64,000 bases of DNA from Dipteronia dyeriana (GCA_032871835.1 CM065297.1:1366501-1430500), one strand, 5' to 3'; numbered from the stretch's first letter, positions 1 to 10,835 are shown. Made by a program: numbers and translations. Notes: a model not told the origin generated them from the sequence alone.

Positions 1-900
1 GAAATTTTGCCTTCAATCCCTAAAGAACAATATAACAGGTACTAATGATCTTCTCCTCTGTAAGTTACAGCAAACATATAAAGATTTTTGTTGCAATACT
101 TTTTTCCTTTTACATTTCTGGGCATTTTCTTCATTTCCACTGTGTTTAGCTTAAATGTTTAGATGCTTCTTGCTTTTGGTCCCAATGATGTCTGTTTCTT
201 TCCTTGCTGAAATTGAGAAATGCTATTATATGTTCTTATGATTGTTTTCAGAACTTGGTAATTAATAATGCTACACCTTTCTGTCTTGATAAGTTTTTCT
301 GGCTGCTGTAAGTATATATAAGGAAATATATATGTACGGTATATTTGAACATTTTGAAGCAACAAATTCTGTATATCGGTCGGTGGATTTTATAATTTTT
401 ACTTGTATTGTTATGATTATGTTGTCTTGCTATGAAAATTGTATTTGGATTTTTACAGTGTTTAATCTCTTGTTACTTGGGACAAAGATAAAAATCTATT
501 GCCCTGCACACCTTTTAGGTTCTAATGAATAATTTGCTTTCATTATTAGTGTGGCTCGGTTCCTGGAGTCACGAGGTATGATAGAGGAAGCTCTGGAAGT
601 GGCTACTGACCCTGATTATAGATTTGAGCTAGCCATACAGCTTGGAAGATTGGAGGCCGCACAGGTAAGTCCAGACACTGTGTTGGAGGCTTTCAACTTG
701 AGAGATTTTGTTACTTGCATTCAAGCTTCATCTTTTTTTTTATTCCTTTGTTTGAATTCCTTTCAAACTGTTATTTGCACTGTGTCTCAGTTTTGGTATA
801 CACTGAGCTGTTTTCCATTTTTCTGCTGGAAATTGCTAAAGAAGTGCACAGTGAGTCTAAATGGAAGCAATTGGGGGAATTAGCTATGTCCACTGGAAAG
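1..900 (+). pseudogene. COPB2: Coatomer beta' subunit (COPB2) fragment, three exons
   Basis: Coatomer beta' is the WD40/alpha-solenoid subunit of the COPI coat for Golgi-to-ER vesicles. Three exon pieces are readable. Bases 1-38 give EILPSIPKEQYN, ending in AG|GTACTA. Bases 550-664 give [20 protein letters not shown] and on to LGRLEAAQ, ending in |GTAAGT. About 829-900 gives [12 protein letters not shown] then [12 protein letters not shown]. These are consecutive segments of the solenoid part of plant COPB2. The third exon would be expected to start at GAAATTGC, but the bases before it read CTG where a CAG acceptor is expected, so splicing looks broken. The rest of COPB2 is absent: the reading runs straight into eIF2-beta-like sequence at 901. 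The piece enters from the left window edge, so how much of the 5' gene exists is unknown. It is either a pseudogene or the tail of a chimeric gene. Confidence 0.82.
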
Positions 901-1227
901 GTGTTGTGTAATAAACAGAATCGTCTTTTTTTTCTTTCTCAGATGCTATAGTTATTTAAAACTTGCAGTTGCTTATTTCCTTTCCTACTTGTAAATTCAA
1001 ACATGGTGCAAAAGTTTGGTTTCATTGATGGATGAAAATGTGATCAATTGAGATTGGAGAAAGGAAAACTACCTGCTCTAAAACATTCGCAATTGAATTT
1101 GGAATTTGATACGTGTCAATGGCCGTCAAATATACACTTCGTGTATATGTTTACATTTTAGTATTCACCGTACCATTCTTTTTGCAGTGTGGTTCTGGCC
1201 AGTCTCTAGCTCCGATCAATCTCTCCC
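901..1227 (+). pseudogene. eIF2-beta C-terminal fragment (copy A), fused to COPB2 piece
   Basis: eIF2-beta is a subunit of the initiator-tRNA-binding factor eIF2 and ends in a C2C2 zinc finger. Right after the COPB2 exon, bases 901-945 read VLCNKQNRLFFL. That matches the family segment VICNGCKSPDTILSKENRLFFL with the middle (GCKSPDTILS) deleted. A possible intron follows, ending in TTTGCAG at about 1185. The next exon reads CGSGQSLAPIN then LSHPKK and a stop; the family has CGS-RSVAPIKAGFVARV. Homology stops after API, where sequence antisense to the neighbouring receptor gene begins, so the last residues are not native. The zinc finger lacks one CxxC half. The spacing resembles copy B near 10-12 kb, which also keeps intron positions, so this is a genomic rather than a processed copy. 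Confidence 0.75.
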
Positions 1228-2774
1228 ACCCCAAGAAGTAGTAAATCCTCATCAAAGTTTTTAGTAGCAGATTTGATCTTCTCAGCCGAGTGTGAATTTC
1301 CATACACGGAAAGGGGAAGCCACCCTGATGGCCCATCACTTGGACTCTGGTCTTTCCCACGCCAGCGGTGGCGACGAGTTGTGGCAACAACACAAAAACC
1401 AATGGCAAGGGCAAGAAGAAGTCCACCACCAATGATTTCTTTCTGCTTGTTTGAATTACCTGCCTGGGTCAATGGAAGCGCCAAAGACGGGTCAACTACA
1501 TCCCGTTTAGGACCCGGGATTGGATTGGATCCTGCAAGATTACCATTTGCATTACTTAGTTTGAATATCTCAATCCCATTTAAGATCGCATCATAATACT
1601 GAGGCTTTGTAGACAAGTCTGGATGCATTGCAAGCCATAGATTTTGCTGTGATCCCCCACTTAGAACAAGCACAGCATAATCCTTGTATACCGGAACTCC
1701 ATTATGTTTCGCCCACCCAACGGCATCAGCCCCAGACACAGCAGTTTGATTATTGAGGAAAATGTCAAACACTCTCTGATTAATTTTGGTCATATCTGCG
1801 TGAACCTCACAGAAATGAAACCTAACCAGGTAAAGGAATCCAGAGTCGACACTGAAGATCCAAGTCAAATTGTAATTCCGGTTGATTTGAGGATCTGGCC
1901 CCATTGTTCTAGCAGTGGAATAGACACTCTCAGGTGCAACATAAGTAGGCATGTTTTGAGGATAGGTAATGTTTATGGTTGGATCAATAGTCCCTAGTAC
2001 CCCAAATGCTTCCCCATAAATATATGGCTTGTCGTTATACCAAGACCTAAACAGACCCGTATCACCCGAAGGTGAGATATCATTTCCACCAACGTTTAAA
2101 CGATACACATTCTCAAGTGCAATGGTGTTGTCAATATAAATCGGAGATTTTTGACCGACCAACATCAAAGTTCCATCGTCGGACTTATAAATATCAGGCA
2201 TCGACATCACCTCTATCCCATTCACAAAAGCGTATGCATTCGAAGCATCCGTGGATGGAGCAAAGTTTATGGTCAAAGTCACACCATCCACGGGGATCAA
2301 ATACTCCTTAACAATATACGCATAATTCGAAGCCTCTGAGGTTTGAGCAGCGCTGAAATTCCTAAGAAGAGTGTAAGACCCGGACGAGACAGAAAATACA
2401 GCATTGGTAGCATCAAGTCCGTTGTACGAATTCGAATAGAAATAAAGACGCACGAACTTACGACCAGGGATGACGGGGAAACTGTACGAAAACTCGTACT
2501 GTGAAACCCTAGCGGTCATATAAGGAACTTCAGGGACAGAAGGGTCCTGAGTGGCGGCTTTGGAAGTTGAGGACTTGGCTGACAACAAGAACTTGGACCC
2601 AACATCCGGAGTCCAACTCCGGCTATCGGTATCATTGAGTATCGTGGATTCTCCACAATTCAGGAGGAATTGTTCACTCGGGACATAATTAGTAGCAAAA
2701 ATCACATGAATTGCAGATGCTAAAGAAACAAAAATGAGAACAGAAGCAGAAAAACTCCTATTAGAGTTCTTCAT
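1206..2774 (-). CDS. FERONIA-like (CrRLK1L) receptor lacking the kinase domain
   Basis: This is a single open frame of 522 residues from the ATG at 2774. An in-frame ATG nine codons upstream is possible, but this one starts the hydrophobic signal peptide (MKNSNRSFSASVLIFVSLAS). The ectodomain is of the tandem malectin-like type of the Catharanthus RLK1-like family, with NCGES, YLVRFHFCE and NGIEIFKLS. These are cell-surface receptors for RALF peptides and cell-wall signals. A membrane segment (EIIGGGLLLALAIGFCVVAT) is followed by basic residues, then PSDGPSGWLPLSVYGNSHS and SATKNFDEDLLLLGVG. The frame then stops after EIDRS. Full-length relatives are about 850-900 residues, so the glycine loop and the whole kinase are missing, and about 25 juxtamembrane residues seem deleted before SATKNFDE. 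The stop lies at the junction with the eIF2-beta fragment. The ectodomain frame is uninterrupted, so a secreted or membrane decoy is possible, but expression is unknown. Confidence 0.88.
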   Translation of the reverse strand: MKNSNRSFSASVLIFVSLASAIHVIFATNYVPSEQFLLNCGESTILNDTDSRSWTPDVGSKFLLSAKSSTSKAATQDPSVPEVPYMTARVSQYEFSYSFPVIPGRKFVRLYFYSNSYNGLDATNAVFSVSSGSYTLLRNFSAAQTSEASNYAYIVKEYLIPVDGVTLTINFAPSTDASNAYAFVNGIEVMSMPDIYKSDDGTLMLVGQKSPIYIDNTIALENVYRLNVGGNDISPSGDTGLFRSWYNDKPYIYGEAFGVLGTIDPTINITYPQNMPTYVAPESVYSTARTMGPDPQINRNYNLTWIFSVDSGFLYLVRFHFCEVHADMTKINQRVFDIFLNNQTAVSGADAVGWAKHNGVPVYKDYAVLVLSGGSQQNLWLAMHPDLSTKPQYYDAILNGIEIFKLSNANGNLAGSNPIPGPKRDVVDPSLALPLTQAGNSNKQKEIIGGGLLLALAIGFCVVATTRRHRWRGKDQSPSDGPSGWLPLSVYGNSHSAEKIKSATKNFDEDLLLLGVGEIDRS

Positions 2775-3781
2775 GGACTCAAAATAATCAATAATTCTCA
2801 CTAGTCAGCTCAGTTTTTTTCCAAGATTCCAGAATCGCACAAATATATAAGATTGACGAAATCAATTGAAACAACAAAGACGAACAAGAGGAAATCCAGA
2901 ATTCACGCAAGATCTGAGCCGAAAAATTTCAGCTCAAAACACCAAAAACAATACAAATATCATATCAAGAAAAAATTGCAGTGCAGAAAAAGCAGCTAAC
3001 TTTTCAGATCCAGGAAACGAGAGTGACAAAAGATTAAGCTGAAAATGAGCTAGGAAGCTGACAACAAATGGAGATTTTTCAAGCCATTTCAGTGAAGTAG
3101 AAAGCGAGTTTGAGTTACTTTACCTTAATGTAACAAAAGAGAGCTAACTCGCTTAAATCAAATCGGACAAATCGCCGGAGAAAGGAAGAGAAAAGAGCGA
3201 GAGACTTTTTCTTGTTGAAAGAACCAGAAACCGAGTGCTGTTATGCGTTTTCTCATTTTAAGTCAATTTTTCCTGATCCCTTGACGGTCAACGGTTAGAT
3301 TTAACCGATGACTTTAAATATCAAGGGTAAATTGGTTATTTCACCTATCAACTACAAAACATAATTCTAAACCAATCTCAAAACTTTTTATATATACAAA
3401 TCTGCCTCATTAAAATTATTAGAAGACCCATAATTCTAAGTGATTATAAAACGATCCCAACATGCCAACATAAGAAAATTAATTAAAAAAGGGGACTCTA
3501 AACTCTCGTCCACGCCAATTTGCGGCTGCACCAAACCCAGAAACTTTTTTTTAATACAGAAAGGGAAATGTCAGTGTGGACGGATAGGGTGTTGTTGTCG
3601 TAAGTGAATTGTGCTGGTAGATGCCATATGGAGTGAGTGACTAATCTAGGCCAAAGCAACAAATGAAAGAAATGAAAGACCAGAATGAAGAAGATGGTGA
3701 TGGATTTTCAAGAGATTGAGTGACATGATTCTAGGGTTATGGAGATTCTGAGAATAGATTCAACAAAAGAAAAAAGAAAAA

Positions 3782-3786
<5 letters not shown>
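2775..3786. other. Upstream region of the truncated receptor gene
   Basis: There is no coding region. 2775-3250 would be the leader and promoter of the minus-strand receptor gene. From about 3275 to 3335 a stretch with inverted similarity to 4500-4600 begins, so transposon sequence sits within 600 bp of the start codon. I could not fix a TATA box or a leader intron. Confidence 0.5.
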
Positions 3787-3832
<46 letters not shown>

Positions 3833-4600
3833 GGTGGGTGGGGATTTTTTTGCTTTAATTTTAGGACGAATTATACAAACTTCCCATTATTTTAACTAAT
3901 ATATTATACTTATATGTAATTTTTATCGAAATTGTACATACTTCCCCTACTATTCATTGATTAATTGTTTTATTAATCTTAAAATTTAAAATGACTAAAT
4001 TATCTCTGAATTAATTATTTTATTATAATTATTATTATATTTAAGAATTTTGTTATAATAAAATTAAATAACTAACAATTTTTTATTTAAATGGTTATGA
4101 ATTATATTACAAATAGAACATAATTAATTAACTAATTGTTTTTTATTCTAAATTTTCTTTTATCGATTTGTTTTTATTTTTCTTAAAAATAGATTTTTTT
4201 AAAAATAATAAAAAATATGATTAGTTAATTAAGTAGGTTCTATTTTTAATAAAATCCTTAACGATTCAAATAAAAAAAATGGTTACTTAATTAATTTTAT
4301 TATAACAAAATCCTCAAATATAATAATTATTATAATAAAATAATTAATTCGAGGGTAATTTAGTCAGTTTAAATTTTAAGGCTAGTTAAACATTTATTTA
4401 ATGAAAAGCAGGGGAAGTATGTGTAATTTTGATAAAAGTTACATATGAGTGCAATATTGATTAAACCCATGGGGAATTTGTACAATTTTCCCTTATTTTT
4501 ATTTATTAGATAAAGGGTATTTTGGTATTTTTACAGTCACCGGTTAAATCTATCCCTTGACCGTTAAAAGGAGGGTTTGACTCTAATAAGGAGGATGTCT
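3275..4600. mobile_element. Foldback-type inverted-repeat element
   Basis: Bases 3862-3945 (ATTATACAAACTTCCC then TTATATGTAATTTTTATC) are the imperfect reverse complement of 4408-4498. The complementarity continues inward through about 4080 and 4230, giving arms near 300 bp around a short AT-rich centre. A second, outer pair (3275-3335 against 4515-4590, sharing AGATTTAACCG and GTCAA motifs) suggests the original element was longer and was interrupted between 3340 and 3860. No coding capacity is seen. The class is uncertain and no target-site duplication was identified. Confidence 0.55.
3787..3831. repeat. (GA)n microsatellite
   Basis: This is a nearly pure run of about 22 GA dinucleotides, inside the foldback region and upstream of the receptor gene. 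It is likely length-polymorphic. Confidence 0.95.
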
Positions 4601-4640
4601 TATATATTTTCCTTTATCATCAAAACACAGGACTAGTTTA
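4080..4640. repeat. Left copy of a 0.56-kb direct repeat
   Basis: Bases 4080-4640 recur in the same orientation at 6018-6588. Both start near TTTTTTATTTAAATGGTTATG and end near ACACAGGAC then GTTTATGCAA. They differ by scattered substitutions and small indels. The left copy is the right half of the foldback element. The repeats flank 1.4 kb of different sequence. Confidence 0.85.
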
Positions 4641-6017
4641 TGCAATGGGTTAATATCATCTGGGTCTCTATGTTATGCTGAAAGATCAATTATTTAAATG
4701 AGTTTGTGTTGTTAGTAAAATTTTCCATGACTTTTGAAAAATATATCAAATAGGTCCATCCGTCTGTCAAAAGTTAGTCAACGTTAACAATCAGAGGGTT
4801 ATTTTTATCATTTCATTTATGATGTGTTAAGTTGAACACGTGTTAACGCCAGACAATATATATATATATATATATATAATTATTTGTATAACGTAACAAA
4901 TAATAATAAATTAATCGATATTAACATAAATTTTAACCTCCAATTATGCACTCTGACCACTGTCATCAACCCCGAACAATTAATTCCAGAAATCATCAAT
5001 CCATTTTTTTTTCCAAAACCATTCATCAAACCCAAAAATCATCGTTCTCTACCACCACCACCATCTTCGTTGAGCATCAACATCGTACCAATACAACATT
5101 CAACCCCCCAAAAAGTAAAAAAATAAAATAATAAATAAATCCATATAGACCCACATCCATATCAGTTCAACCCAATAACATATTCAACATATTCAATAAC
5201 AACAAAAATTAGAACGAAGAAATCTGAATAAAAATCATATTTCTAGAGATAAATTAAAAAAAATGGTGATATATTGAATACAGTCTTCATAAAAACCAAC
5301 ACATTTTTAGTTCATTTCTTCAAAGAACTTTCAAAATAAAATATCATCTCTGAATCCCGATCGAGATCCAAAACCATAGAAGTGGGTGCGAATAAGGGAG
5401 ACCACATCCACCACACGTTGCCGCCTGTACACCACACCAAAACCCAGCCACCACACCACACGTTGCCGCATGTAAAATCTAACCACCGTGTCAACACCGG
5501 CTGTAAAACCCAAACACGGCGTCGCAGCTACCTGTAAAACCCAAACACCGCTTCGTCGTCGCCTTATCTTGTTCTCCACCTCGATCTCATCCGAACACCA
5601 CCACTAAAACTATCCCACCTAAACTCCACCCAAACAATACCTAACCAAATGAAAGAGAGAGATGATAACTGAAATACAAATTGAAAAAATTGAAAAAAAG
5701 ATCAACGGGAAAAAAAAAATTGAAATACAAGTTGAAATAAAGAGAGAGAGCGAGATTTGAGATGTGAGAGAGAATTTGAGCAGGGTTGTGAGAAAAAGAA
5801 GATGAAGTTTGTTCTTTTAAGAAGAGGATGAGATCGAGAAAAAGAGTGAGATCAAGATATAGTATTTGACCTGTGGTGAGAGGGGTTAGAGTGGTGATGG
5901 GTTTGAGTTATAGAGGGTGTTTCACTGTTATGGATTCACGTGAGAGAGATGATTAACTGGTGTGTGTGTTATGTAGTGTTATTCTTGGTGATGATGATAA
6001 TGAACCGGTGTTGGTGA
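4641..6017. other. Low-complexity segment between direct repeats
   Basis: No gene is convincing here. The segment opens with GGGTTAATATCATCTGGGTC, has a (TA)n run at about 4857-4878, then an ACC/CAT-rich half (4930-5640) and a GA/GTG-rich half (5640-6010). The same base-composition switch is seen inside the Mutator-like element at 6605-8574, so this is probably a related non-autonomous element that has lost an end. The short open frames here are composition artefacts. Confidence 0.45.
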
Positions 6018-6588
6018 ATTTTTTATTTAAATGGTTATGAATTTTATTATAAATAGAACACAATTTATTAACTAATTGTTTTTTGTTCTAAATTTCCTTT
6101 TATCGATTTGTTTTATTTTTCTTAAAAATAGATTTTTAAAAATAAAAATAAAAAATATGATTAGTCAATTAAGTAGGTTCTATTTGTAATAAAATCCTTA
6201 ACGGTTTAAATAAAAAAAATGGTTACTTAATTAATTTTATTATATCAAAATCTTCAAATATAATAATAATTATAATAAAATAATTAATTCGAGTGTAATT
6301 TAGTTATTTTAAATTTTAAGGTCAGTTAAGCATTTATTTAATGAAAAGTAGTTGAAGTATGTGTAATTTTGATAAAAGTTACATATGAGTGCAATATTGA
6401 TTAAACTCATGGGAGTTTGTACAGTTTTCCCTTATTTTTATTTGTTAGATAAAAGGGTATTTTGATATTTTTACAGTCACCAGCTAAATCTATCCCTTGA
6501 CCGTTAAAAGGAGGATTTGACTGTAATAATGAGGATGTCTTATATATTTTCCCTTATCACCAAAACACAGGACATGTTTATGCAATTT
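6018..6588. repeat. Right copy of the 0.56-kb direct repeat
   Basis: This is the second copy of 4080-4640, including the half-arm of the foldback element and the tail ending ATGCAA. The left arm of the foldback is not repeated here, so it is a partial copy. Confidence 0.85.
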
Positions 6589-6604
6589 ACCATAATTTTT
6601 ATTA

Positions 6605-8574
6605 GGATGAAATCCATTTTAGTCCATCCAGTTTGATCTATTATACAAACCAGTCCCTCTAGTTTCAGTATTGTCTTGACAGATCCAAACGTTTACCAAT
6701 AATCATTTTTCTAATATCTACCGTCCAATTCCGTTAGGGTTTCGTTAGATCATTAAGGGTATAATGGTAACATCAGGGTTTAAATTAATAATTGGAATTA
6801 AAAATTGATTTAATAAAAAAACTAATATTAAAAAAATCACATTAAAAAAGGCTAAAAAAAAACTCAACCAGTCATATTCATCATCATCGTATACACCACC
6901 ATCACAAAAAAATTGATTCAAAAAACAAAAATTGCCAAAAAAAAAAAAAAACCATTCATATCCATCATCATCATCATCAACACCACTAAACCTAGAACTT
7001 CCATCATCATCACCACCATACCAACACCAGATTCAACATTTTTTTTTCTATACCCACAAACATACTAAAAAATCAGATCCCATACACCACCATCCAACCA
7101 CCAAACACCACCACCTACAAATTACGAGCCCAGAAACCCAAACCCAATCAAACACAGAAGCCGCCATCATCTCCACCAGATCCAGTCCCAAAACCCAGAA
7201 CCCGAAAACCATAACACCATACCAACACCACAACCGGACCAACACCACCTCCGAAATCCACCAATTACCACCTCTATGAACTCCGATCTTCTCCCAGCTG
7301 AAAAGATCCTGACCACTACATTTCTCTCTTCGACACACAAACCCTCGCCTCCACAAACACCACCAAAATCGAACCCTAACCGCCACAACTCACACCAAAT
7401 CGGAGCCCCACAATAACATCAACATCGCCGCCACAAAACCATACAAAATCAACCCGTACCAACCCACGGAGAAAGACGATGGTGTGAGAGAAAGAGATTC
7501 AATGGTGATAAAACAAAATTGAATGAGTGAGAGAGATCGATGGTGAGTGTGATGAGAGATCGGTAGTAAGAGAAAGAGATTCAATGAGAGTGAGTGAGAT
7601 TTGGCGGTGGTTGCTGAAGATTTTTTGTTTCCAGGTCTGATGATCCTTGGTTTTATTTGATTGTTTCAAGATGAATGAGGTTTAGATTTTTTGAAGACTT
7701 TGATTTGTTTTAATTTATTTTTAATTTAAATTTTATGGGTTTCAAATTTTCTTGGTGGTGTTGGTGGTGGTCTGGGTATTGGTGTATTTGATTGTGGTGG
7801 AGGATTCTAAGTATTGTGTTTGGTAGTAGTGTTTGGGTCTACAGGGATGTCTAGTATGAAGATGAATGTTGATTTTGGAAAAATTTTGAATGTTGATTCG
7901 ATGAATCAGAATTCTGGAAAAAAATTGAATGTTGAATCAGATCTAATTCAATTAGTGTTGATTTGATTTGTTTAGGGTACGGGTTTGATTCGATTTAGAA
8001 GAATTTTAGAAAAAAATTGGAAAAATTATGGAAATTTTCTGGAAATGTTTTTATGAATTTTGGGTTGAGTTGTTGAATATAATAGATTGATGAGTTTTAT
8101 TTTTTTATATTTTTGTTCATTTTATTATTTAATCAAGGGCACACATGATCATTTGATTTTGGGTTTGATTGAATATAGGTTGGGGTTTGATAGAATGAAG
8201 ATGAAAGATCTGGGTTTGTAAAGTTAGCAGATCTTGATTTGTAAATCCATTTATTAATTTTTTATATTGTATTTTTTTGTTCTTTTAAGTTTTTTTTTCA
8301 TTAGGTGGGGATCTAGATTGAATTTCCACCGTCCATCTCATGAGATGGACGGTGGAGATTCAATATGGATCTCCACTTTTTGTTTCTTGATATATTTTTT
8401 TTCTTTTTATAATTAAAACAAAATAAGAGGGAAATCATAACAAAAGGGCAGCATGGTAATTTTGCCTGGTTTTAACCGAAATCGTAATAGAAGGATCAAA
8501 GGAGATAATATTAGAACTAGAATGACCATTTCGTGTAATAGGTCAAATTAGAGGGACTAAAATGGATTTCATTC
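6605..8574. mobile_element. Non-autonomous Mutator-like element with 9-bp target duplication
   Basis: The ends are inverted repeats. The left end begins GGATGAAATCCATTTTAGTC. The right end, reverse-complemented, begins GAATGAAATCCATTTTAGTC, and similarity continues for about 60 bp. Both sides carry the identical 9-bp sequence TTTTTATTA (6596-6604 and 8575-8583), the duplication length typical of Mutator-like elements. The 1970-bp interior is ACC/CAT-rich (6880-7480), then GA-rich, then AT-rich. It has no transposase and no recognisable captured gene. Open frames in the CCACCA-rich part are low complexity. A near-perfect 72-bp palindrome lies near the right end. Confidence 0.85.
8305..8376. 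repeat. 72-bp near-perfect palindrome
   Basis: Two 36-bp arms meet at 8340/8341 with no spacer. The arms are complementary at 32 of 36 positions, with the core CCACCGTCCATCTCA / TGAGATGGACGGTGG perfect. It could form a cruciform in DNA or a long hairpin in RNA. It may be a tiny separate insertion or an internal part of the surrounding element. Confidence 0.9.
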
Positions 8575-8583
8575 TTTTTATTA

Positions 8584-9956
8584 TTTGTCTAGTTGGCTTT
8601 GATTTATGTTTGGGCCTAGTATGGGCCTTATCTGGGCATCATTTCCCTCTCTGACACCCTGGGGCCCAATTGCATTTAACATGGGCTATTTTTTGGGACC
8701 CAATTCAGCAGTTCCAGACATTGTTTTATCCAATTTTAAATTTCTAAATAAAAAAAATTATTATTTTTTATTTAGAAATTTGATACAAACAGGTTGGTAA
8801 TACAGGGACTTGTCAAAATCAAGCGGTGCTTGAACATACCAAATATCTATTTCCGGGAATGCTCACGACATATACGTTAAAACTCTTCATATATATTTGT
8901 AAAACATGTATAATAGAATTTAAATCTTTCACCGGTCAACGTAGAAGAGAAAGTGAATAGCACCTCAACTAAGAGTGGATTTATAATTTCATCTCAATAA
9001 TAATAATTAAATCAATGATTTAATTATTACAATAATACTACACAATTCAAAAATCAATTCAAATAACGTGAAAAGTAATTTCATCCCATATTTATATTGC
9101 AATGACAACCCAATTACTATATAATTTAGATTATATATTATTGTTTTATTGGATTCAGCTGCTATACAAAATTATATGGTCAGTGAGTCAATTTTTATCC
9201 CTAAAATTATATAAAAATAAAGAATTAAAAAAAAATTAAACTGAAAACAGAAAGTAACTAACCCTCTATTACATAACCGCTCATTAACAATATATTTCCT
9301 GTAAAGTAGCTAAATCATTGTTTTATTAAATCGAATTTGTAACAATAAGAATATTGATCCATTTTTTAAACTTCATCGATTGAAATCAATTTGTGTTAAC
9401 TAAGCTACATATTTACAAGTCTATTTATAGCATGAGTGCGTAAGACCAATATTTAGTTGGTATGCATTCATACAATTAAGTTACCATGGACTGGATAGCT
9501 GAGGTAATCTAGTCGTAAGTCCCCACCTGAAAATTTTCAGGCCAGACCGGGATCGACACCTCCTATATCGATAGGACTCGTATGCAAACGTCGTCGTTTC
9601 TATGTTCCCGCTTTTCGCTTGATCGGACAGCAGAAGTACAACAGTAATCTGTGCACAATCGAGTCGAGCAACGAAGAAGAAGAAGAAGGATACAAGGAAG
9701 GAACCTTGCAACGCAAAAGAGACAGTAGAAAGTTTTGTTTTCTGTGGACCGCTTTTGGGAAATTTACAAATTTGCAAATTTATAATTATATTGTTGTAAA
9801 TTTATAATTACTTGGATGATGATGATGCAAGTATGCAACTTTTACTAATGTTTTTATTTCTTATTTACTTTAGCAAACCTAAATCCTTTTAAGCTTAGAT
9901 TAAAATACTTCAATAGTTCAATGCTGGGTGCTATTGAATTTATGTATGAAGATTGC
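8584..9956. other. AT-rich intergenic region
   Basis: No gene is supported. 8600-9480 is AT-rich and without clear repeats. 9481-9800 has more balanced composition (around CCCCACCTGAAAATTTTCAGG, which includes a small CTGAAAATTTTCAG palindrome), but its 98-codon minus-strand frame matches nothing I recognise. The eIF2-beta-like remnant begins at about 9957. Confidence 0.5.
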
Positions 9957-10015
9957 TTCTTTAAGAAGAAGAGGCAGCCTCAGGATCAAGCTGATGATTT
10001 TGTTTGAACAAACAG

Positions 10016-10120
10016 GAGAGAGTATGTGCGCATTGAAGACAACTGTTGCTTGTATAATTTGTTTTTTATTTCAAAAAAAAAAAAACTTGCTTGTATAATC
10101 TTCAATGCACACATACTCTC
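10016..10120. repeat. Short inverted repeat within the eIF2-beta pseudogene
   Basis: GAGTATGTGCGCATTGAAGA (to 10039) is the near-perfect reverse complement of TCTTCAATGCACACATACTC (from 10099). About 60 bp lie between, including a poly-A run and a repeated TTGCTTGTATAAT. It falls between the first two recognisable coding remnants and may be a small insertion. Confidence 0.7.
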
Positions 10121-10835
10121 ACAGAGAGTGTGTTCATTGGGTAATTCGTGTTAATGCTATTACTTCGTTTTTAATATCATGACTTGTCTGTCAGACATGT
10201 CTTTTATGTCCTGGAGAGTAAGCCTTTATAGCTCTGAACTGTGCTAACAGTACGTGCAGCTTCTTAGTAGAGTTTTCGATAGTCTCTGTGAGAATAATCC
10301 TGAGCTGGCTACTGGAGATAGGCGTAGGAGAGTTCAAGAAGGCTCAAAGAAGACATTTTTTTTGTGAATTTTATGGATTTATGCGAGAAGTATGTATGAT
10401 GTTGGTTTTTAAGTTAATATATTTATCAATATATGTAATTGGAATAGTTAGTTATTTCATTTTCCTCTGATTTCAGGATGCATAGGCAGCCAAAGCATGT
10501 CTCGACGAACAGCATCGATTATTAGTGAAGGGTAGATTTGATCCTAATAACTTTGAAGGGATTCTGCGTAGATACGTCGGTAAGTTCATATCTTATAACA
10601 TCCTGACATATTTTTCGAGTAATCATAGCTTGAAAAACTTGGCCACCTATATCTGTTTGAGTATGTGATGTTCCAAAACTATATATAGTTCTAACTTCTA
10701 TATTACCTATTAAACTCAACCCCTCTAATCACTACATATATGATAATGAACTGTGGTGTCTTTTTATTTAACTTGTTTCTTTTGCTAATTGTACCAACTT
10801 TCTTTGTCTCTGGTTGCAGAACAATACGTTTTATG

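Noticed and set aside
1273..1997. Plus-strand frames opposite the receptor gene
   Set aside because: Antisense shadows of the malectin-like ectodomain frame.
4884..5579. 80-codon frames in ACC-rich DNA
   Set aside because: Base-composition artefacts between two repeats, with no family resemblance.
4080..6588. LTR retrotransposon flanked by 0.56-kb direct repeats
   Set aside because: No TG..CA ends, primer-binding site, polypurine tract or coding region; the repeats are part of a foldback element.
6932..7386. His/Pro/Thr-rich and Trp/Val-rich frames on both strands
   Set aside because: They come from CCACCA/CATCAT low-complexity DNA inside a non-autonomous transposon; no domain is seen.
9481..9777. 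98-codon minus-strand frame
   Set aside because: No recognisable motif; the frame crosses poly-GAA and balanced-GC DNA, with no splice or promoter context.
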